Below the pieces are notes generated by a model, which did not search any database, was not told the DNA's origin, and worked only from the letters and a program-made list of their open reading frames with translations. 64,000 nt of DNA from Paraflavitalea soli (GTDB lineage Bacteria > Bacteroidota > Bacteroidia > Chitinophagales > Chitinophagaceae). The DNA lies in assembly GCF_003555545.1 (NCBI RefSeq), contig NZ_CP032157.1, positions 5,336,546-5,400,545 on the forward strand, read 5' to 3'. Shown here piece after piece: positions 25,158-34,844 of the stretch. How positions within the stretch are numbered: the stretch's first letter is position 1; every line of letters starts with the position of its first letter. The position numbers and the translations under genes were made by a program.

Positions 25158-26000
25158 TCACTTAGCCCCAAAGGCCCATACCAGGTATTCGGGCAGCACA
25201 GCACTCCAGTAAGGCCAGTCATGGTGCGCACCCGCTACTTCTTTATACACAACAGCACCTGGTGCGGTCACTTTCTTTTGCACGAGTGCTATTACATCTT
25301 TTGTATCATCCACCACATCGATGATCCCATCTTTGTCCCTGTCTGAATTTTCTTCTGCCCCACCGGCATAAAACCAGTATTGCTGTTGAGGCTTTTTGCG
25401 CGATGCTTTCAATTTGGCGATCATGATCCGGTTATTGTCGTCCGAATAAGAACTATCAGTGGTATTCTTATCACGCCACCAGAAAGAGCCGGAGAATACA
25501 CCGATCTTATCGATCTTATCAGCATGGTTCCAACCAATATCAAATGCCGATAAACCACCCAGGGAAGCGCCGGCGATGGCCACCGTATTGAATTTCCGCA
25601 CCCCCGTTTTCTTTTTGATAAAGGGATAGAGCTCATTGTTCACAAAGGCATCATAGTATCCGGCCCGGCTGCCCCGGCCTTCATAGTCCGGCTTGTCCGC
25701 CACACCATATTCCTGCATGCGGTCGCCGGCATGAATAGCTACCACTACCAGCGGTGCGATGGCTTTGGCCCGGTACAGGCTGTCCACAATTGCCTGCACC
25801 CGCAGTTTGGCCACTTCCTGGCCGTCATTCAGCAACAGGAGGTTGAGCTGCGACTTATCATCCGGCAGGGGCGTATTGATAATGGTTAATTCCACACTGC
25901 GCTGCAGGTGGCGCGAATACAATTTATCCTGCTGTTGTTTGGTCTTGGCCGAACAAGCCACCAGTGCAATTATGGCGATTATAGTTGATATCTTATTCAT
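25158..26000 (-). CDS. esterase-family (Esterase D-type) lipoprotein
   Basis: 280-residue alpha/beta-hydrolase of the putative esterase family (PF00756-like) with a lipoprotein signal (MNKISTIIAIIALVACS, lipobox Cys at 16). The nucleophile elbow is IAGASLGGLSAFD (GxSxG), the oxyanion region PLVVVAIHAGDRMQEYG, and the catalytic His lies in GAHHDWPYWSAVLPEYL. Relatives release feruloyl or acetyl groups from polysaccharides or act on siderophores. The KDGIIDVVDDT segment with DRDKDG looks like an inserted calcium loop. The substrate is unknown. It converges on the DUF2807 pair. Confidence 0.82.
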   Translation of the reverse strand: MNKISTIIAIIALVACSAKTKQQQDKLYSRHLQRSVELTIINTPLPDDKSQLNLLLLNDGQEVAKLRVQAIVDSLYRAKAIAPLVVVAIHAGDRMQEYGVADKPDYEGRGSRAGYYDAFVNNELYPFIKKKTGVRKFNTVAIAGASLGGLSAFDIGWNHADKIDKIGVFSGSFWWRDKNTTDSSYSDDNNRIMIAKLKASRKKPQQQYWFYAGGAEENSDRDKDGIIDVVDDTKDVIALVQKKVTAPGAVVYKEVAGAHHDWPYWSAVLPEYLVWAFGAK

Positions 26001-26039
26001 AACCCTGAAAATACGATTTGTAAAAAAAGTAAATCAATA

Positions 26040-26070
26040 TTTGGAAGTAAACTGAAAAAGCGTACATTTG
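26040..26070 (+). promoter_or_regulatory. promoter of the initiator tRNA gene
   Basis: TTTG (26040-26043), 19 bases, then TACATTTG (26063-26070), a full match to the Bacteroidetes consensus. The start would fall a few bases before the tRNA 5' end at 26081. Confidence 0.85.
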
Positions 26071-26080
26071 CAATCCACAT

Positions 26081-26152
<72 letters not shown>

Positions 26153-26165
26153 CTAAAGAAAGATC

Positions 26166-26196
26166 AAGGGATTAGCAAAACGCTGATCCCTTTTTT
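26166..26196 (+). terminator. terminator of the tRNA gene
   Basis: AAGGGATTAGC (26166-26176) pairs with GCTGATCCCTT (one G-T pair) and is followed by T6. Confidence 0.75.
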
Positions 26197-26256
26197 ATTT
26201 GGCCGGATACAACGGCAGGGATCATATTTACTCTCCTTCTACCGCCAACCTTTCAT

Positions 26257-26264
26257 TACCTTTG
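26257..26264 (+). promoter_or_regulatory. -7 box directly before era
   Basis: TACCTTTG matches TAnnTTTG and ends 8 nt before the era ATG at 26273, so the era-der transcript may be leaderless or nearly so. No TTTG is seen at the -33 position. Confidence 0.45.
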
Positions 26265-26272
26265 CATTCTTT

Positions 26273-27142
26273 ATGAAATCTGGGTTTGTAAGCATATTTG
26301 GTCGCCCCAATGCGGGCAAAAGCACGTTGTTGAACGCCTTAATGGGCGAGAAGCTCGCTATTGTATCCCCCAAAGTGCAAACCACCCGCCACCGCATCAA
26401 GGGCATCGTCACCACTCCCGGATACCAGATCATCTTTTCCGATACTCCCGGCATCATTGAACCCACCTACAAGTTACAGGAGAAAATGATGCATGCGGTA
26501 CAACAGGCCAAAGAAGATACCGATGTGGCCGTATTCCTGTTGGATGTAAGAGAGAGCCTGACAGAAGTGAATGCGCTTTTTGAATCCATCCAGGTGAAGG
26601 CGCCCGTTATTGTAGCCATCAACAAGCTGGATACGGTGGATGCCACCCAAAAGGAAGCAGTCTTCAACTTCTTCCGGTCCAAACCGTACGCCAAAGAAGT
26701 AGTAGGTCTTTCCGCCCTGAAAGGATTGCAGGTAGATGAGTTGTTACAAACCATCGTTAAATACCTGCCCGAAGGGGAACCCTTCTTTGCAGAAGATGAA
26801 ATGACCGACCTGCCCACCCGGTTCTTTGTAGGCGAAATGATCAGGGAAAAGATATTCTACCTGTTCAAAGACGAAATACCCTACCATACCACCGTTATTG
26901 TGCGGGAATTCAAAGAGAAAACAACCCTGGTAAAGATCGTAGCCGATATCATTGTACAGCGCGAATCACAAAAAGCGATCCTGCTGGGCGAAGGTGGTAA
27001 GATGATCAAACAACTGGGAACAGATGCGCGGAAGGATATCGAGGCATTTATAGGACAGAAAGTGTTCCTGGAATTATTTGTGAAGGTGAAGCCCAAATGG
27101 AGAGACAACGATTTCATGCTGAAAGAATACGGTTATCATTAA
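26273..27142 (+). CDS. era: GTPase Era
   Basis: 289-residue GTPase needed for 16S rRNA maturation and 30S assembly. G1 is GRPNAGKST (10-18), G3 SDTPGI and G4 NKLD, with the Era-type switch sequence KVQTTRHRIKGIVT. The C-terminal KH domain contains VQRESQKAILLGEGGKMIKQ with the GxxG-type loop, and the protein ends in WRDNDFMLKEYGY. Full length and typical. der follows after 17 nt, so the two ribosome-assembly GTPases form an operon. Confidence 0.96.
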   Translation: MKSGFVSIFGRPNAGKSTLLNALMGEKLAIVSPKVQTTRHRIKGIVTTPGYQIIFSDTPGIIEPTYKLQEKMMHAVQQAKEDTDVAVFLLDVRESLTEVNALFESIQVKAPVIVAINKLDTVDATQKEAVFNFFRSKPYAKEVVGLSALKGLQVDELLQTIVKYLPEGEPFFAEDEMTDLPTRFFVGEMIREKIFYLFKDEIPYHTTVIVREFKEKTTLVKIVADIIVQRESQKAILLGEGGKMIKQLGTDARKDIEAFIGQKVFLELFVKVKPKWRDNDFMLKEYGYH

Positions 27143-27159
27143 AAATTTAAGTAGCAGAT

Positions 27160-28509
27160 ATGGCTGGTTTTACGGTAGCAATAGTAGGAAGACCCAATGT
27201 AGGGAAGAGTACATTTTTTAATCGCTTGCTGGAACAACGCAAGGCAATTGTGGATGATGTTAGTGGTGTAACCCGCGACCGCCAGTATGGTGTGGCTGAC
27301 TGGAATGGAAAATCATTTAACGTAATTGATACAGGCGGTTTTGTAGCACAAAGTGAAGATATATTTGAGAAAGAGATCCGCAAGCAGGTAATGATCGCTT
27401 TGGAAGAAGCCAATGCCCTCATATTTATGGGTGATGCCGCCACCGGCATTACCGACCTCGATGAATCAATGGCCGATGTATTGCGCCGCACCTCCAAACC
27501 GGTATTCCTGGCAGTGAATAAGGTCGACAATCCAGACCGTATGCTGGAAGCCACCGAGTTCTACGGAATGGGCTTCGACAATGTTTTCTTTATTTCTTCC
27601 ATGACCGGCAGCGGCAGCGGAGAGCTCCTGGACGCTATTACCGCCCTCATCCCCGAAGAGCCTGCTACGGAATCGGAAGACTATATGGGAGAGGATGGTG
27701 AAGCAGTGCCGGCCCCTCCGGCCATACCCAAATTTGCTATTATCGGGCAACCGAATGTGGGTAAATCCTCCCTGCTGAACGCCTTGATCGGACAGGAACG
27801 TACCATCGTAAGCGATATTGCCGGCACCACACGCGATACCATTCACACACACTATAATCTCTTCCAGAAAGAGTTTGTATTGATCGATACGGCGGGTATC
27901 CGCCGCAAGACCAAGGTACATGAAGACCTGGAGTTTTACTCGGTCATCAGGGCTATCAAAGCCATGGATGAAGCAGATGTTTGTATGCTGTTGCTGGATG
28001 CTGAAAAAGGCATTACTGCGCAAGACCTGAATATATTCAGCCTCCTGGTACGGAAAGGGAAAGGCATCGTTATCCTGGTCAACAAATGGGACCTGATGGA
28101 GAAAGTGACCAATACGGCCAGGGATTACGAAGAGCAGCTTAAAAAACGCCTTGCCCCCTTCAATGATGTACCCATCCTGTTTATCTCGGCCAAAGACAAG
28201 CTCCGTATCCACAAGGCCATTGAACTGGCCCTGGATGTATTTGACACCAAATCACGCCGGATATCTACCTCCCAACTAAATGAGGTAATGCTGAAAGCCA
28301 TCGAATCTTACCATCCCCCGGTGGTGCGCGGTAACTCCATAAAGATCAAATTTGTGACCCAGTTGCCCACACATGTTCCTTCTTTTGCCTTCTTCTGTAA
28401 CTATCCGGACGAAGTAAAGCAACCATATAAGAACTACCTGGAGAATCAACTAAGACAGAATTTCAATTTCAAAGGAGTGCCCGTACGCCTGTTCTTCCGT
28501 AAGAAATAG
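27160..28509 (+). CDS. der: ribosome-assembly GTPase Der (EngA)
   Basis: 449-residue protein with two GTPase domains in tandem and a C-terminal KH-like domain, required for 50S assembly. First domain: GRPNVGKST, DTGGF, NKVD. Second domain: GQPNVGKSS, DTAGI, NKWD, separated by an acidic linker (ATESEDYMGEDGEAV). The KH-like end has HVPSFAFFCNYPDEVKQPYK and GVPVRLFFRKK. All G motifs are intact. Second gene of the era-der unit. Confidence 0.96.
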   Translation: MAGFTVAIVGRPNVGKSTFFNRLLEQRKAIVDDVSGVTRDRQYGVADWNGKSFNVIDTGGFVAQSEDIFEKEIRKQVMIALEEANALIFMGDAATGITDLDESMADVLRRTSKPVFLAVNKVDNPDRMLEATEFYGMGFDNVFFISSMTGSGSGELLDAITALIPEEPATESEDYMGEDGEAVPAPPAIPKFAIIGQPNVGKSSLLNALIGQERTIVSDIAGTTRDTIHTHYNLFQKEFVLIDTAGIRRKTKVHEDLEFYSVIRAIKAMDEADVCMLLLDAEKGITAQDLNIFSLLVRKGKGIVILVNKWDLMEKVTNTARDYEEQLKKRLAPFNDVPILFISAKDKLRIHKAIELALDVFDTKSRRISTSQLNEVMLKAIESYHPPVVRGNSIKIKFVTQLPTHVPSFAFFCNYPDEVKQPYKNYLENQLRQNFNFKGVPVRLFFRKK

Positions 28510-28569
28510 GGCAAACCGGCGCCAGCTAACAGGAAGTAAATCAAAATTTTAGTGCCAGTTATCAAAATA

Positions 28570-28600
28570 TTTGCATAATAGCAAAAAGGTATTACTTTTG
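28570..28600 (+). promoter_or_regulatory. consensus promoter of the small lipoprotein gene
   Basis: TTTG (28570-28573), 19 bases, then TACTTTTG (28593-28600), a perfect consensus match. The leader is about 30 nt and A-rich, so strong expression is likely. Confidence 0.85.
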
Positions 28601-28635
28601 CGCCCATCTCAATCAAACTCAAAAAGCAATTCCAA

Positions 28636-28830
28636 ATGAAAAAGTTTTTCGCAATTTTAGCTATCGCTGCTTCTTTAACAGCTTGTAGCGATGGTGGTAC
28701 TGCAGAAGAAGCAAAGTCAGATACTACTGCTACTGCTCCTGCTGCTGACACTACTGCTCCTGCTCCTGTAGACACTACAGCTCACGCTGCTGATACTACT
28801 AAGCCTGCAGTAGACACAACCAAGAAATAG
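28636..28830 (+). CDS. small Ala/Thr-rich lipoprotein
   Basis: 64-residue lipoprotein: signal MKKFFAILAIAASLTAC with lipobox LTAC, then a mature part of only about 48 residues made of DTTA/PA repeats (TAPAADTTAPAPVDTTAHA). The low-complexity, Pro/Ala/Thr-rich chain is probably unstructured. It may be a spacer-like or heavily modified (for example O-glycosylated) surface peptide. No known domain. It has its own strong promoter and terminator, so it is a single-gene unit. Confidence 0.75.
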   Translation: MKKFFAILAIAASLTACSDGGTAEEAKSDTTATAPAADTTAPAPVDTTAHAADTTKPAVDTTKK

Positions 28831-28869
28831 TAGCCCCGGCAAAATACTTAAACTATTTGCACGAAGCTG

Positions 28870-28894
28870 GCCTCTCTTATGAGAGGCTTTTTTT
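28870..28894 (+). terminator. terminator of the small lipoprotein gene
   Basis: GCCTCTC-ttat-GAGAGGC (28870-28887) followed by T7. Confidence 0.9.
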
Positions 28895-29103
28895 ATGCCT
28901 ACAGGCGTCATTCCTCCTGCCTTGCCGGGACATATATCATAATTAATCATCCGACAATCATACCGCTCAGAACTTGCCCAATATTTTAAATTATTGACTA
29001 TATTGGTTCTCCAAATCACCCCAATGCTCACTAAACCTCTGGAATCCATCTCCTGTGTTTACCATTTCTGGTAACATTATTCAACGCCTGTTAAAACTAT
29101 TCA

Positions 29104-31500
29104 ATGATGAAGCACCTCTACCTGTTATTAACAGTATGCCTGTACTGTGCCACCTCCACCAACGCACAAACAAAATACTGGATTGGCCTCCCCACCGGAG
29201 CCAATTGGAACGATCCCAACAACTGGTCCAACAGTCCCGGCGGAAGCCCTGGCATTGATGTCCCCAATGGCAATACCTACAATGCTGTTTTTAATCAAAA
29301 TGCCCTGGTGAATGTAGACCTTACTTCTATCAACCTCAACTCCCTCACCGTAACCAACAATGCTACTGCCCGGCTGTACACGCCTGCAGTGGGCAGTATC
29401 ATTACACTGTTCAGCACCAGCGTAGCTGCTCCGGCATTGCAGGTCGACCTCGGTAGCACCCTGGAAGATAGCTGTTCTACAGCCGGTACTGAGTTCATTA
29501 CCCGTTTTGCCAATAACTCACAAGGGCTGATCAACGGTACCTGGAGTTTTTTTGGCGTACCTGCTGTCACCACTCCTACCCCGTTAGCAGCCGGAATTGC
29601 CTATGCACGGTTTCCCGTTACCACCACTTATACCAACCTCGTAAGAGTGAATGGTACCATTAAGCTGGCCAATGATTTCACCTACTTTGATTGTAACGTT
29701 CCGGCATACATGTATTTTGAGAATGGCTCCCAATATTGGGTCGCACGAAGCGGCGGGATCGTACCAAGAGCTACCTGGCACGCCAATTCGACCATACTGG
29801 TAACCGGTACCGTATTTGCCGGCCCCAACGTCGGCTTGCCCGCCACCGGTCAGGGCATCGGTAACCTGGTGATCGACTGTCCATCCGTTTCATCGGGCTC
29901 TACCTCTTTCCTGCTTCCCAACGGCCTGCAGATCAACGGCAACTTACAGGTGCTCAATACCAATAATGCCAACATGCTCATAGGCTCCAGCAGCAACGGT
30001 AATCCTGTCAACTATACTATCCTGGGCAACCTGGAAATAAGCCCCAATGCTTTTGTAACATTGGGTGGAACCAACCTGGGCTTCAGCTATGCCATGCAGG
30101 TAAATGGCAACTATGTGCAAACAGGCGGCACCTTCAACCTGCGCAACAATATAGGAACGGTCACACAGCCTACCGTACTGAGTGTAAAAGGCAATTTCAA
30201 TCAATCCGGTGGCACCTTTGGTTGTTTGAATACTACCGTAAGCACAGTGAGCGATCTCTTTGTAGTAGAACTGAATGGCACCACCAACCAGAATATCTCT
30301 TCCGCTGCCGGTAGCATCAATAACTCCACCAACCAGGTTGTATTGCGGCTCAACAATACGGCCGGCGCCACCTTGCTCACGCCCCTGGCGGTAGGTAAGA
30401 TCAGCTGGAACACAGCCGGCAAAGGCAACCTGACCACCACTTCCACCAACGTATTGACCATTAAGAATACCGACCTCAGCGATCCGCTGGTCGTAAATGG
30501 AGCTTCCAACAGTGGTTATGTCAATGGTCCCGTTGGAAGGGCTACAGCTTCCAACCAGTATTACAAATTCCCCACTGGTAAAGGCGGCGCCCTCAGGGAA
30601 TGTGAAGTACAGCCTGCCACGGCCACCACATCCGAATATTCAGCCGAATATTTCGGTACCGCTTATAGCGACCTGACCGTACAAGCCCCGCTTACAGGTG
30701 TTTCAAATCAGCAATACTGGAATATCAGTCGTGTATCCGGTAGTGATGCAGTCATTCGCCTCACACTGTCAGGAGCCGTACCAGGCGCCAGCGCCACCGA
30801 CACACTGGTAGTAGCCCATTATACCGGAGGTAGCTGGACAGATGCCAGGGGCACGAAACTCAGCCCCGGTAATTCCACAACAGGTAGTCTTGAAACAAAA
30901 GACCTCTCCAGCTTCAGCCCTTTTACTTTTGCCTATACTTCACTGGTTGTTACCCCCATCTACCTTACCAGCTTTACAGCACGCAAGGACGGCGGTACTG
31001 CAAAGCTCAACTGGGTTATCACCGACAACAGTACACCACAAAAGTTTGAGATACTCCGGTCCACTACCGGCACCAACTTCTCCGTGATCGGTACAGTAGC
31101 CGGCGCTGATAAAAAACTGGTCTATGATTTTACCGACAACGCACTTCCCAGTGGCACTGTTTATTACAGGTTGCGCATGATAGATATAGACGGCTCTGGT
31201 GAACTTACCAAGATTGTGGCTATTATGAATGGCAGCAAGGGTGTAGTGATCACTTCCATGATGCCTACCCTGGTAACCAACCGGGCACGCCTCAACATCA
31301 CCTCATCCGAAAAAGTGAGTATGCAGCTGGTGGTCACCGATATATATGGCCGCAGCATCAAAAACCAGGTGCACACACTTACAACAGGCAACCAGGAGAT
31401 CTGGATGAACCTGGCCACCCTGCCAGCCGGCACTTACCAGGTAACAGGGTATCTGCAATCTGGCGAAAAAACAAGCACCATCCGGTTTATCAAGCAATAG
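29104..31500 (+). CDS. T9SS-exported cell-surface protein, first of a pair
   Basis: 798-residue secreted protein with a signal peptide (MMKHLYLLLTVCLYCATSTNAQ). The N-terminal YWIGLPTGANWNDPNNWS motif is frequent at the start of large Bacteroidetes surface proteins. About 500 residues of strand-rich, Asn/Thr/Gly-rich sequence follow, probably a beta-helix or stacked sandwich. The C-terminal 80 residues (LNITSSEKVSMQLVVTDIYG to RFIKQ, with LPAGTYQVTGYL) form a type A T9SS sorting domain. No enzyme motif was found; adhesin or structural surface protein is the likely role. A shorter homologue follows after a terminator. Confidence 0.8.
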   Translation: MMKHLYLLLTVCLYCATSTNAQTKYWIGLPTGANWNDPNNWSNSPGGSPGIDVPNGNTYNAVFNQNALVNVDLTSINLNSLTVTNNATARLYTPAVGSIITLFSTSVAAPALQVDLGSTLEDSCSTAGTEFITRFANNSQGLINGTWSFFGVPAVTTPTPLAAGIAYARFPVTTTYTNLVRVNGTIKLANDFTYFDCNVPAYMYFENGSQYWVARSGGIVPRATWHANSTILVTGTVFAGPNVGLPATGQGIGNLVIDCPSVSSGSTSFLLPNGLQINGNLQVLNTNNANMLIGSSSNGNPVNYTILGNLEISPNAFVTLGGTNLGFSYAMQVNGNYVQTGGTFNLRNNIGTVTQPTVLSVKGNFNQSGGTFGCLNTTVSTVSDLFVVELNGTTNQNISSAAGSINNSTNQVVLRLNNTAGATLLTPLAVGKISWNTAGKGNLTTTSTNVLTIKNTDLSDPLVVNGASNSGYVNGPVGRATASNQYYKFPTGKGGALRECEVQPATATTSEYSAEYFGTAYSDLTVQAPLTGVSNQQYWNISRVSGSDAVIRLTLSGAVPGASATDTLVVAHYTGGSWTDARGTKLSPGNSTTGSLETKDLSSFSPFTFAYTSLVVTPIYLTSFTARKDGGTAKLNWVITDNSTPQKFEILRSTTGTNFSVIGTVAGADKKLVYDFTDNALPSGTVYYRLRMIDIDGSGELTKIVAIMNGSKGVVITSMMPTLVTNRARLNITSSEKVSMQLVVTDIYGRSIKNQVHTLTTGNQEIWMNLATLPAGTYQVTGYLQSGEKTSTIRFIKQ

Positions 31501-31519
31501 ATACCGGCAACAATACACG

Positions 31520-31556
31520 AAAATCCTCCTGCGCAATCGCAGGAGGATTTTTTTTC
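31520..31556 (+). terminator. terminator between the two T9SS proteins
   Basis: AAAATCCTCCTGCG (31520-31533) pairs perfectly with CGCAGGAGGATTTT (31538-31551) around CAAT, followed by more T. Confidence 0.92.
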
Positions 31557-31591
31557 GTATGTACGGAAGGCTTTTAATGCCTCCAATATCT

Positions 31592-33421
31592 ATGCAACAA
31601 ACCAAAACCTTGCTGCTGGCCCTCATCATTATGGGCCAACTGAATAGTATAGCCCAGAAACGATGGACAGGCCTCGCCGGAGATGGACAATGGCTCACGC
31701 CAACTAATTGGTCGGGCAATAGTATACCAACAGCTATTGATGACGTAATTCTTGACAATACATTCACTTCCGCCAACTATACGGTACTATTGCCCCCAGG
31801 CAATATAACTGTAATGGTCAACTCACTAACGATTACACCCGCCGCTGACCATACCATCGAAGCCATATTACCCCTTACCAATACAGCCATACCTGGCTTG
31901 CGGCTCACCAATACCGGCACAGCATTACGGATCAATAAGGGTGGTATTTTCAGGAATGCTTCCGGCGCCCTCTCAGGCATCCCCATCGACATCGCTGGCG
32001 CGCTTTGGATAGGTAATGATGGTCGATACATACACAATACACCAAGGTCACATGCAGCAGTGGTGGGCAATCTGTCAGCCAGCCCCGGTACCGAATCAGG
32101 CATCTTTGAATTTGATATCAAGGGCGGAGGCCCCTTAATATCCTTTGCCGGCAAAACCTTTGGCACCCTGGTACTGTCGGCCACGGCAGCAGGCGGCGCC
32201 AGGACCTACAATGCCAACGGAGCTACACCTGTAATAATCCGTGGCAATTTCCTCATTAATGATGGTGTGAGTTTTAACCTCGACCTGGATGATACGATCT
32301 TTATCCGGGGAAACTATGAACAGCGGGGCGGTATCTTCAACCTCGGCAGCGGCCCCAATAATACCGTGGTACAAATTGGCAAACACCTCCTGCAATCAAA
32401 AGGGATTATTACCGAGAACAACAATGGTCTGCCCATCCTGGAGATGAATGGCGCCGGCCCTCAACAGCTTTCAATGGCGGGTGGCATTGCCAATAGCGTG
32501 GCTCTAAAGATCAACAATGCCGCTGGTGTTGTATTGCAAACGCCACTTTCCTTACCTTATCAATTGGAACTGACTGCCGGGCAGGTAAACACCAGTTCCA
32601 CCAACCTGCTAACCTTGCAGGCAACCTGTACCGTGAAAGTCGACTCCTTGTCTTCCACCAGCTTTATCAATGGCCCGTTGAAGAAACTGGGATTAATGGC
32701 CCAGGATCAATTCCTGTTTCCCATAGGCAAGGGCAACACCCACCGGTGGCTAAGCCTTACCCAGGTTACCGGCAACTATACCGTAGAGTTTTTCCGCGCC
32801 AATCCAAAACTCATGAGCAGTACCTACCATGCCAACCTCCATCATATTTCATCTATTGAACATTGGACCATTGTCGCCGACCTGTCACCCACCCCGCAAA
32901 CAGCCGTAAAACTCTCTTTTAATGATCCCAACAGCGGCGGTGTTACCGACCTGGCCACCCTGCGCGTAGCCCGGCTATCAGGCAATACCTGGTCCGATGC
33001 CGGTAATACTGGCTGCATGGGCAGCCCCGGCTCCAATGGGTTTGTTACCAGCTATGCCCTCAGTTCCTTTGGCGCCACCGAATATTTTTCCCTGGCCAGT
33101 ACAACCGGCAGTTTCAACCCTTTACTGGTAAACCCGCGTACCCGTCCTGCTACAGAAACCGGGGGCATCCTGTCTGGTATTTGTGCGCCTTCCATTACCA
33201 GCGGCGCCACGCGATTGCTGCTCACCACCAGGAAAAAAGCGGAGGCGCAACTAATGATCGCAGATATTATGGGGAGAGTAATCAAAATAATACCTGTCTG
33301 GTTGCCCAAAGGCAGTAACAGCATACCCATCAACGCCACTTCCTTTCCTGCCGGCATATATACCATTACTGTTTCCGCACCGGAATATGCAATGCAACCC
33401 ACACGGTTCATCAAACAATAA
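31592..33421 (+). CDS. T9SS-exported cell-surface protein, second of a pair
   Basis: 609-residue homologue of the preceding protein. ATG at 31592 is chosen because it begins the signal peptide (MQQTKTLLLALIIMGQLNSIAQ). It repeats the RWTGLAGDGQWLTPTNWSGN start, the middle NNAAGVVLQTPL and FPIGKGNTHRWLSL strands, and the same ending (PAGIYTITVSAPEY ... RFIKQ) of a type A sorting domain. It is shorter in the middle, as if one block of the repeat region were absent. No catalytic motif seen. It is separated from its neighbour by a strong terminator, so it must have its own promoter, which was not identified. Confidence 0.8.
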   Translation: MQQTKTLLLALIIMGQLNSIAQKRWTGLAGDGQWLTPTNWSGNSIPTAIDDVILDNTFTSANYTVLLPPGNITVMVNSLTITPAADHTIEAILPLTNTAIPGLRLTNTGTALRINKGGIFRNASGALSGIPIDIAGALWIGNDGRYIHNTPRSHAAVVGNLSASPGTESGIFEFDIKGGGPLISFAGKTFGTLVLSATAAGGARTYNANGATPVIIRGNFLINDGVSFNLDLDDTIFIRGNYEQRGGIFNLGSGPNNTVVQIGKHLLQSKGIITENNNGLPILEMNGAGPQQLSMAGGIANSVALKINNAAGVVLQTPLSLPYQLELTAGQVNTSSTNLLTLQATCTVKVDSLSSTSFINGPLKKLGLMAQDQFLFPIGKGNTHRWLSLTQVTGNYTVEFFRANPKLMSSTYHANLHHISSIEHWTIVADLSPTPQTAVKLSFNDPNSGGVTDLATLRVARLSGNTWSDAGNTGCMGSPGSNGFVTSYALSSFGATEYFSLASTTGSFNPLLVNPRTRPATETGGILSGICAPSITSGATRLLLTTRKKAEAQLMIADIMGRVIKIIPVWLPKGSNSIPINATSFPAGIYTITVSAPEYAMQPTRFIKQ

Positions 33422-33442
33422 ACGGTCGGCATGGACATAGAA

Positions 33443-33478
33443 AAAGGGTGGGCCATCATGGAAGACAACCCACCCTTT
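33443..33478. terminator. terminator between the T9SS gene and accC
   Basis: AAAGGGTGGG (33443-33452) pairs with CCCACCCTTT (33469-33478). It serves the convergent transcripts on both sides. Confidence 0.7.
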
Positions 33479-33494
33479 CAGATCAGTTTCCTGA

Positions 33495-34832
33495 TTATAA
33501 TAACTTAAAGGACTCCAGGAACTTGGTATTGAAGTTGCCTTTGATGAAATCTTCGTTCTTCATGAGTTGCTGATGAAAAGGAATGGTAGTCTTTACCCCT
33601 TCGATCACATACTCATTCAGGGCACGGCTCATGGTATTGATGGCCTCTTCCCTGGTGCGTGCTACGGCAATGATCTTGGCGATCATGGAATCGTAGTAAG
33701 GAGGTATCACATACCCGGCGTATACATGCGAATCGATACGGATACCATGACCACCGGGCTGGTTCAGTACCGTGATCTTACCAGGACTGGGCCTGAAATC
33801 ATTGTACGGATCTTCTGCATTGATACGGCATTCGATGGCGTGCATTTGTGGTTCATAGTTCTGACCACTGATCGCTTCGCCCGAGGCTATTTTAATTTGC
33901 TCCTTAATAAGGTCAAAATTGGTCACTTCTTCCGTTACACAATGTTCTACCTGGATACGCGTATTCATTTCCATGAAGTAGAAATTGCGGTGCTTATCTA
34001 CCAGGAACTCGATGGTGCCTACACTTTCATATCCAATGGCAGAAGCCGCTTTGATGGCAGCATCGCCCATGCGCTGGCGCAATTCCGGTGTCATAAAAGG
34101 CGAAGGAGATTCTTCCACCAGTTTCTGGTGACGGCGCTGAATAGAGCAATCCCTTTCACTGAGGTGGCACACCTTACCATAGCGGTCGCCGGCTACCTGT
34201 ATCTCGATATGGCGTGGCTCTTCCACAAACTTCTCCATATAGATACCATCGTTCTTAAAGGAAGCGCCGGCTTCAATTTTGGCAGTGTTGTAGTTCTTCT
34301 CCATCTCGTCTTCCTGCCACACTACCCGCATACCTTTACCACCACCACCGGCAGTAGCTTTCAGGATCACCGGGTAACCTATCTCTTTGGCCAGGCTTTT
34401 GGCCTCTTCCAGGCTTTGAAGTAAACCTTCACCACCGGGCACCACCGGTACACCGGCCCTGATCATCGTTTCTTTGGCAGTGATCTTATCACCCATCGAA
34501 CGGATCTGATCGGGCGTGGGCCCTATGAATTTAATATTGTGTTCACCACATATTTCGGCAAACCGGGCATTTTCTGCCAGAAATCCATAACCCGGATGGA
34601 TACCATCCGCATTCGTGATCTCGGCAGCTGCCATGATATGGGGAATATTAAGATAAGAATCGGAACTGGCTGCACGGCCTATGCAAACCGCTTCGTCGGC
34701 AAATTTTACATGCAGGCTATCTTTATCAGCCGTAGAGTATACCGCCACAGTTTTAATACCCATCTCACGACAGGTACGAATTACCCGCAAGGCAATCTCT
34801 CCACGATTGGCAATTAAAATCTTTTTGAACAT
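33495..34832 (-). CDS. accC: acetyl-CoA carboxylase biotin carboxylase subunit
   Basis: 445-residue subunit that carboxylates biotin on BCCP using ATP and bicarbonate, the first half-reaction of fatty-acid synthesis. The ATP-grasp fold shows [20 protein letters not shown] at the start, the glycine-rich loop [13 protein letters not shown], and [13 protein letters not shown]. The active-site region reads [17 protein letters not shown]. Full length. It follows accB by 12 nt in the common Bacteroidetes order efp-accB-accC; the carboxyltransferase genes are elsewhere. Confidence 0.96.
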   Translation of the reverse strand: MFKKILIANRGEIALRVIRTCREMGIKTVAVYSTADKDSLHVKFADEAVCIGRAASSDSYLNIPHIMAAAEITNADGIHPGYGFLAENARFAEICGEHNIKFIGPTPDQIRSMGDKITAKETMIRAGVPVVPGGEGLLQSLEEAKSLAKEIGYPVILKATAGGGGKGMRVVWQEDEMEKNYNTAKIEAGASFKNDGIYMEKFVEEPRHIEIQVAGDRYGKVCHLSERDCSIQRRHQKLVEESPSPFMTPELRQRMGDAAIKAASAIGYESVGTIEFLVDKHRNFYFMEMNTRIQVEHCVTEEVTNFDLIKEQIKIASGEAISGQNYEPQMHAIECRINAEDPYNDFRPSPGKITVLNQPGGHGIRIDSHVYAGYVIPPYYDSMIAKIIAVARTREEAINTMSRALNEYVIEGVKTTIPFHQQLMKNEDFIKGNFNTKFLESFKLL

Positions 34833-34844
34833 TGAATTAATTAG

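Noticed and set aside
27466-28212. Long antisense frame inside der
   Set aside because: Shadow of the Der coding strand; no start signal or domain.
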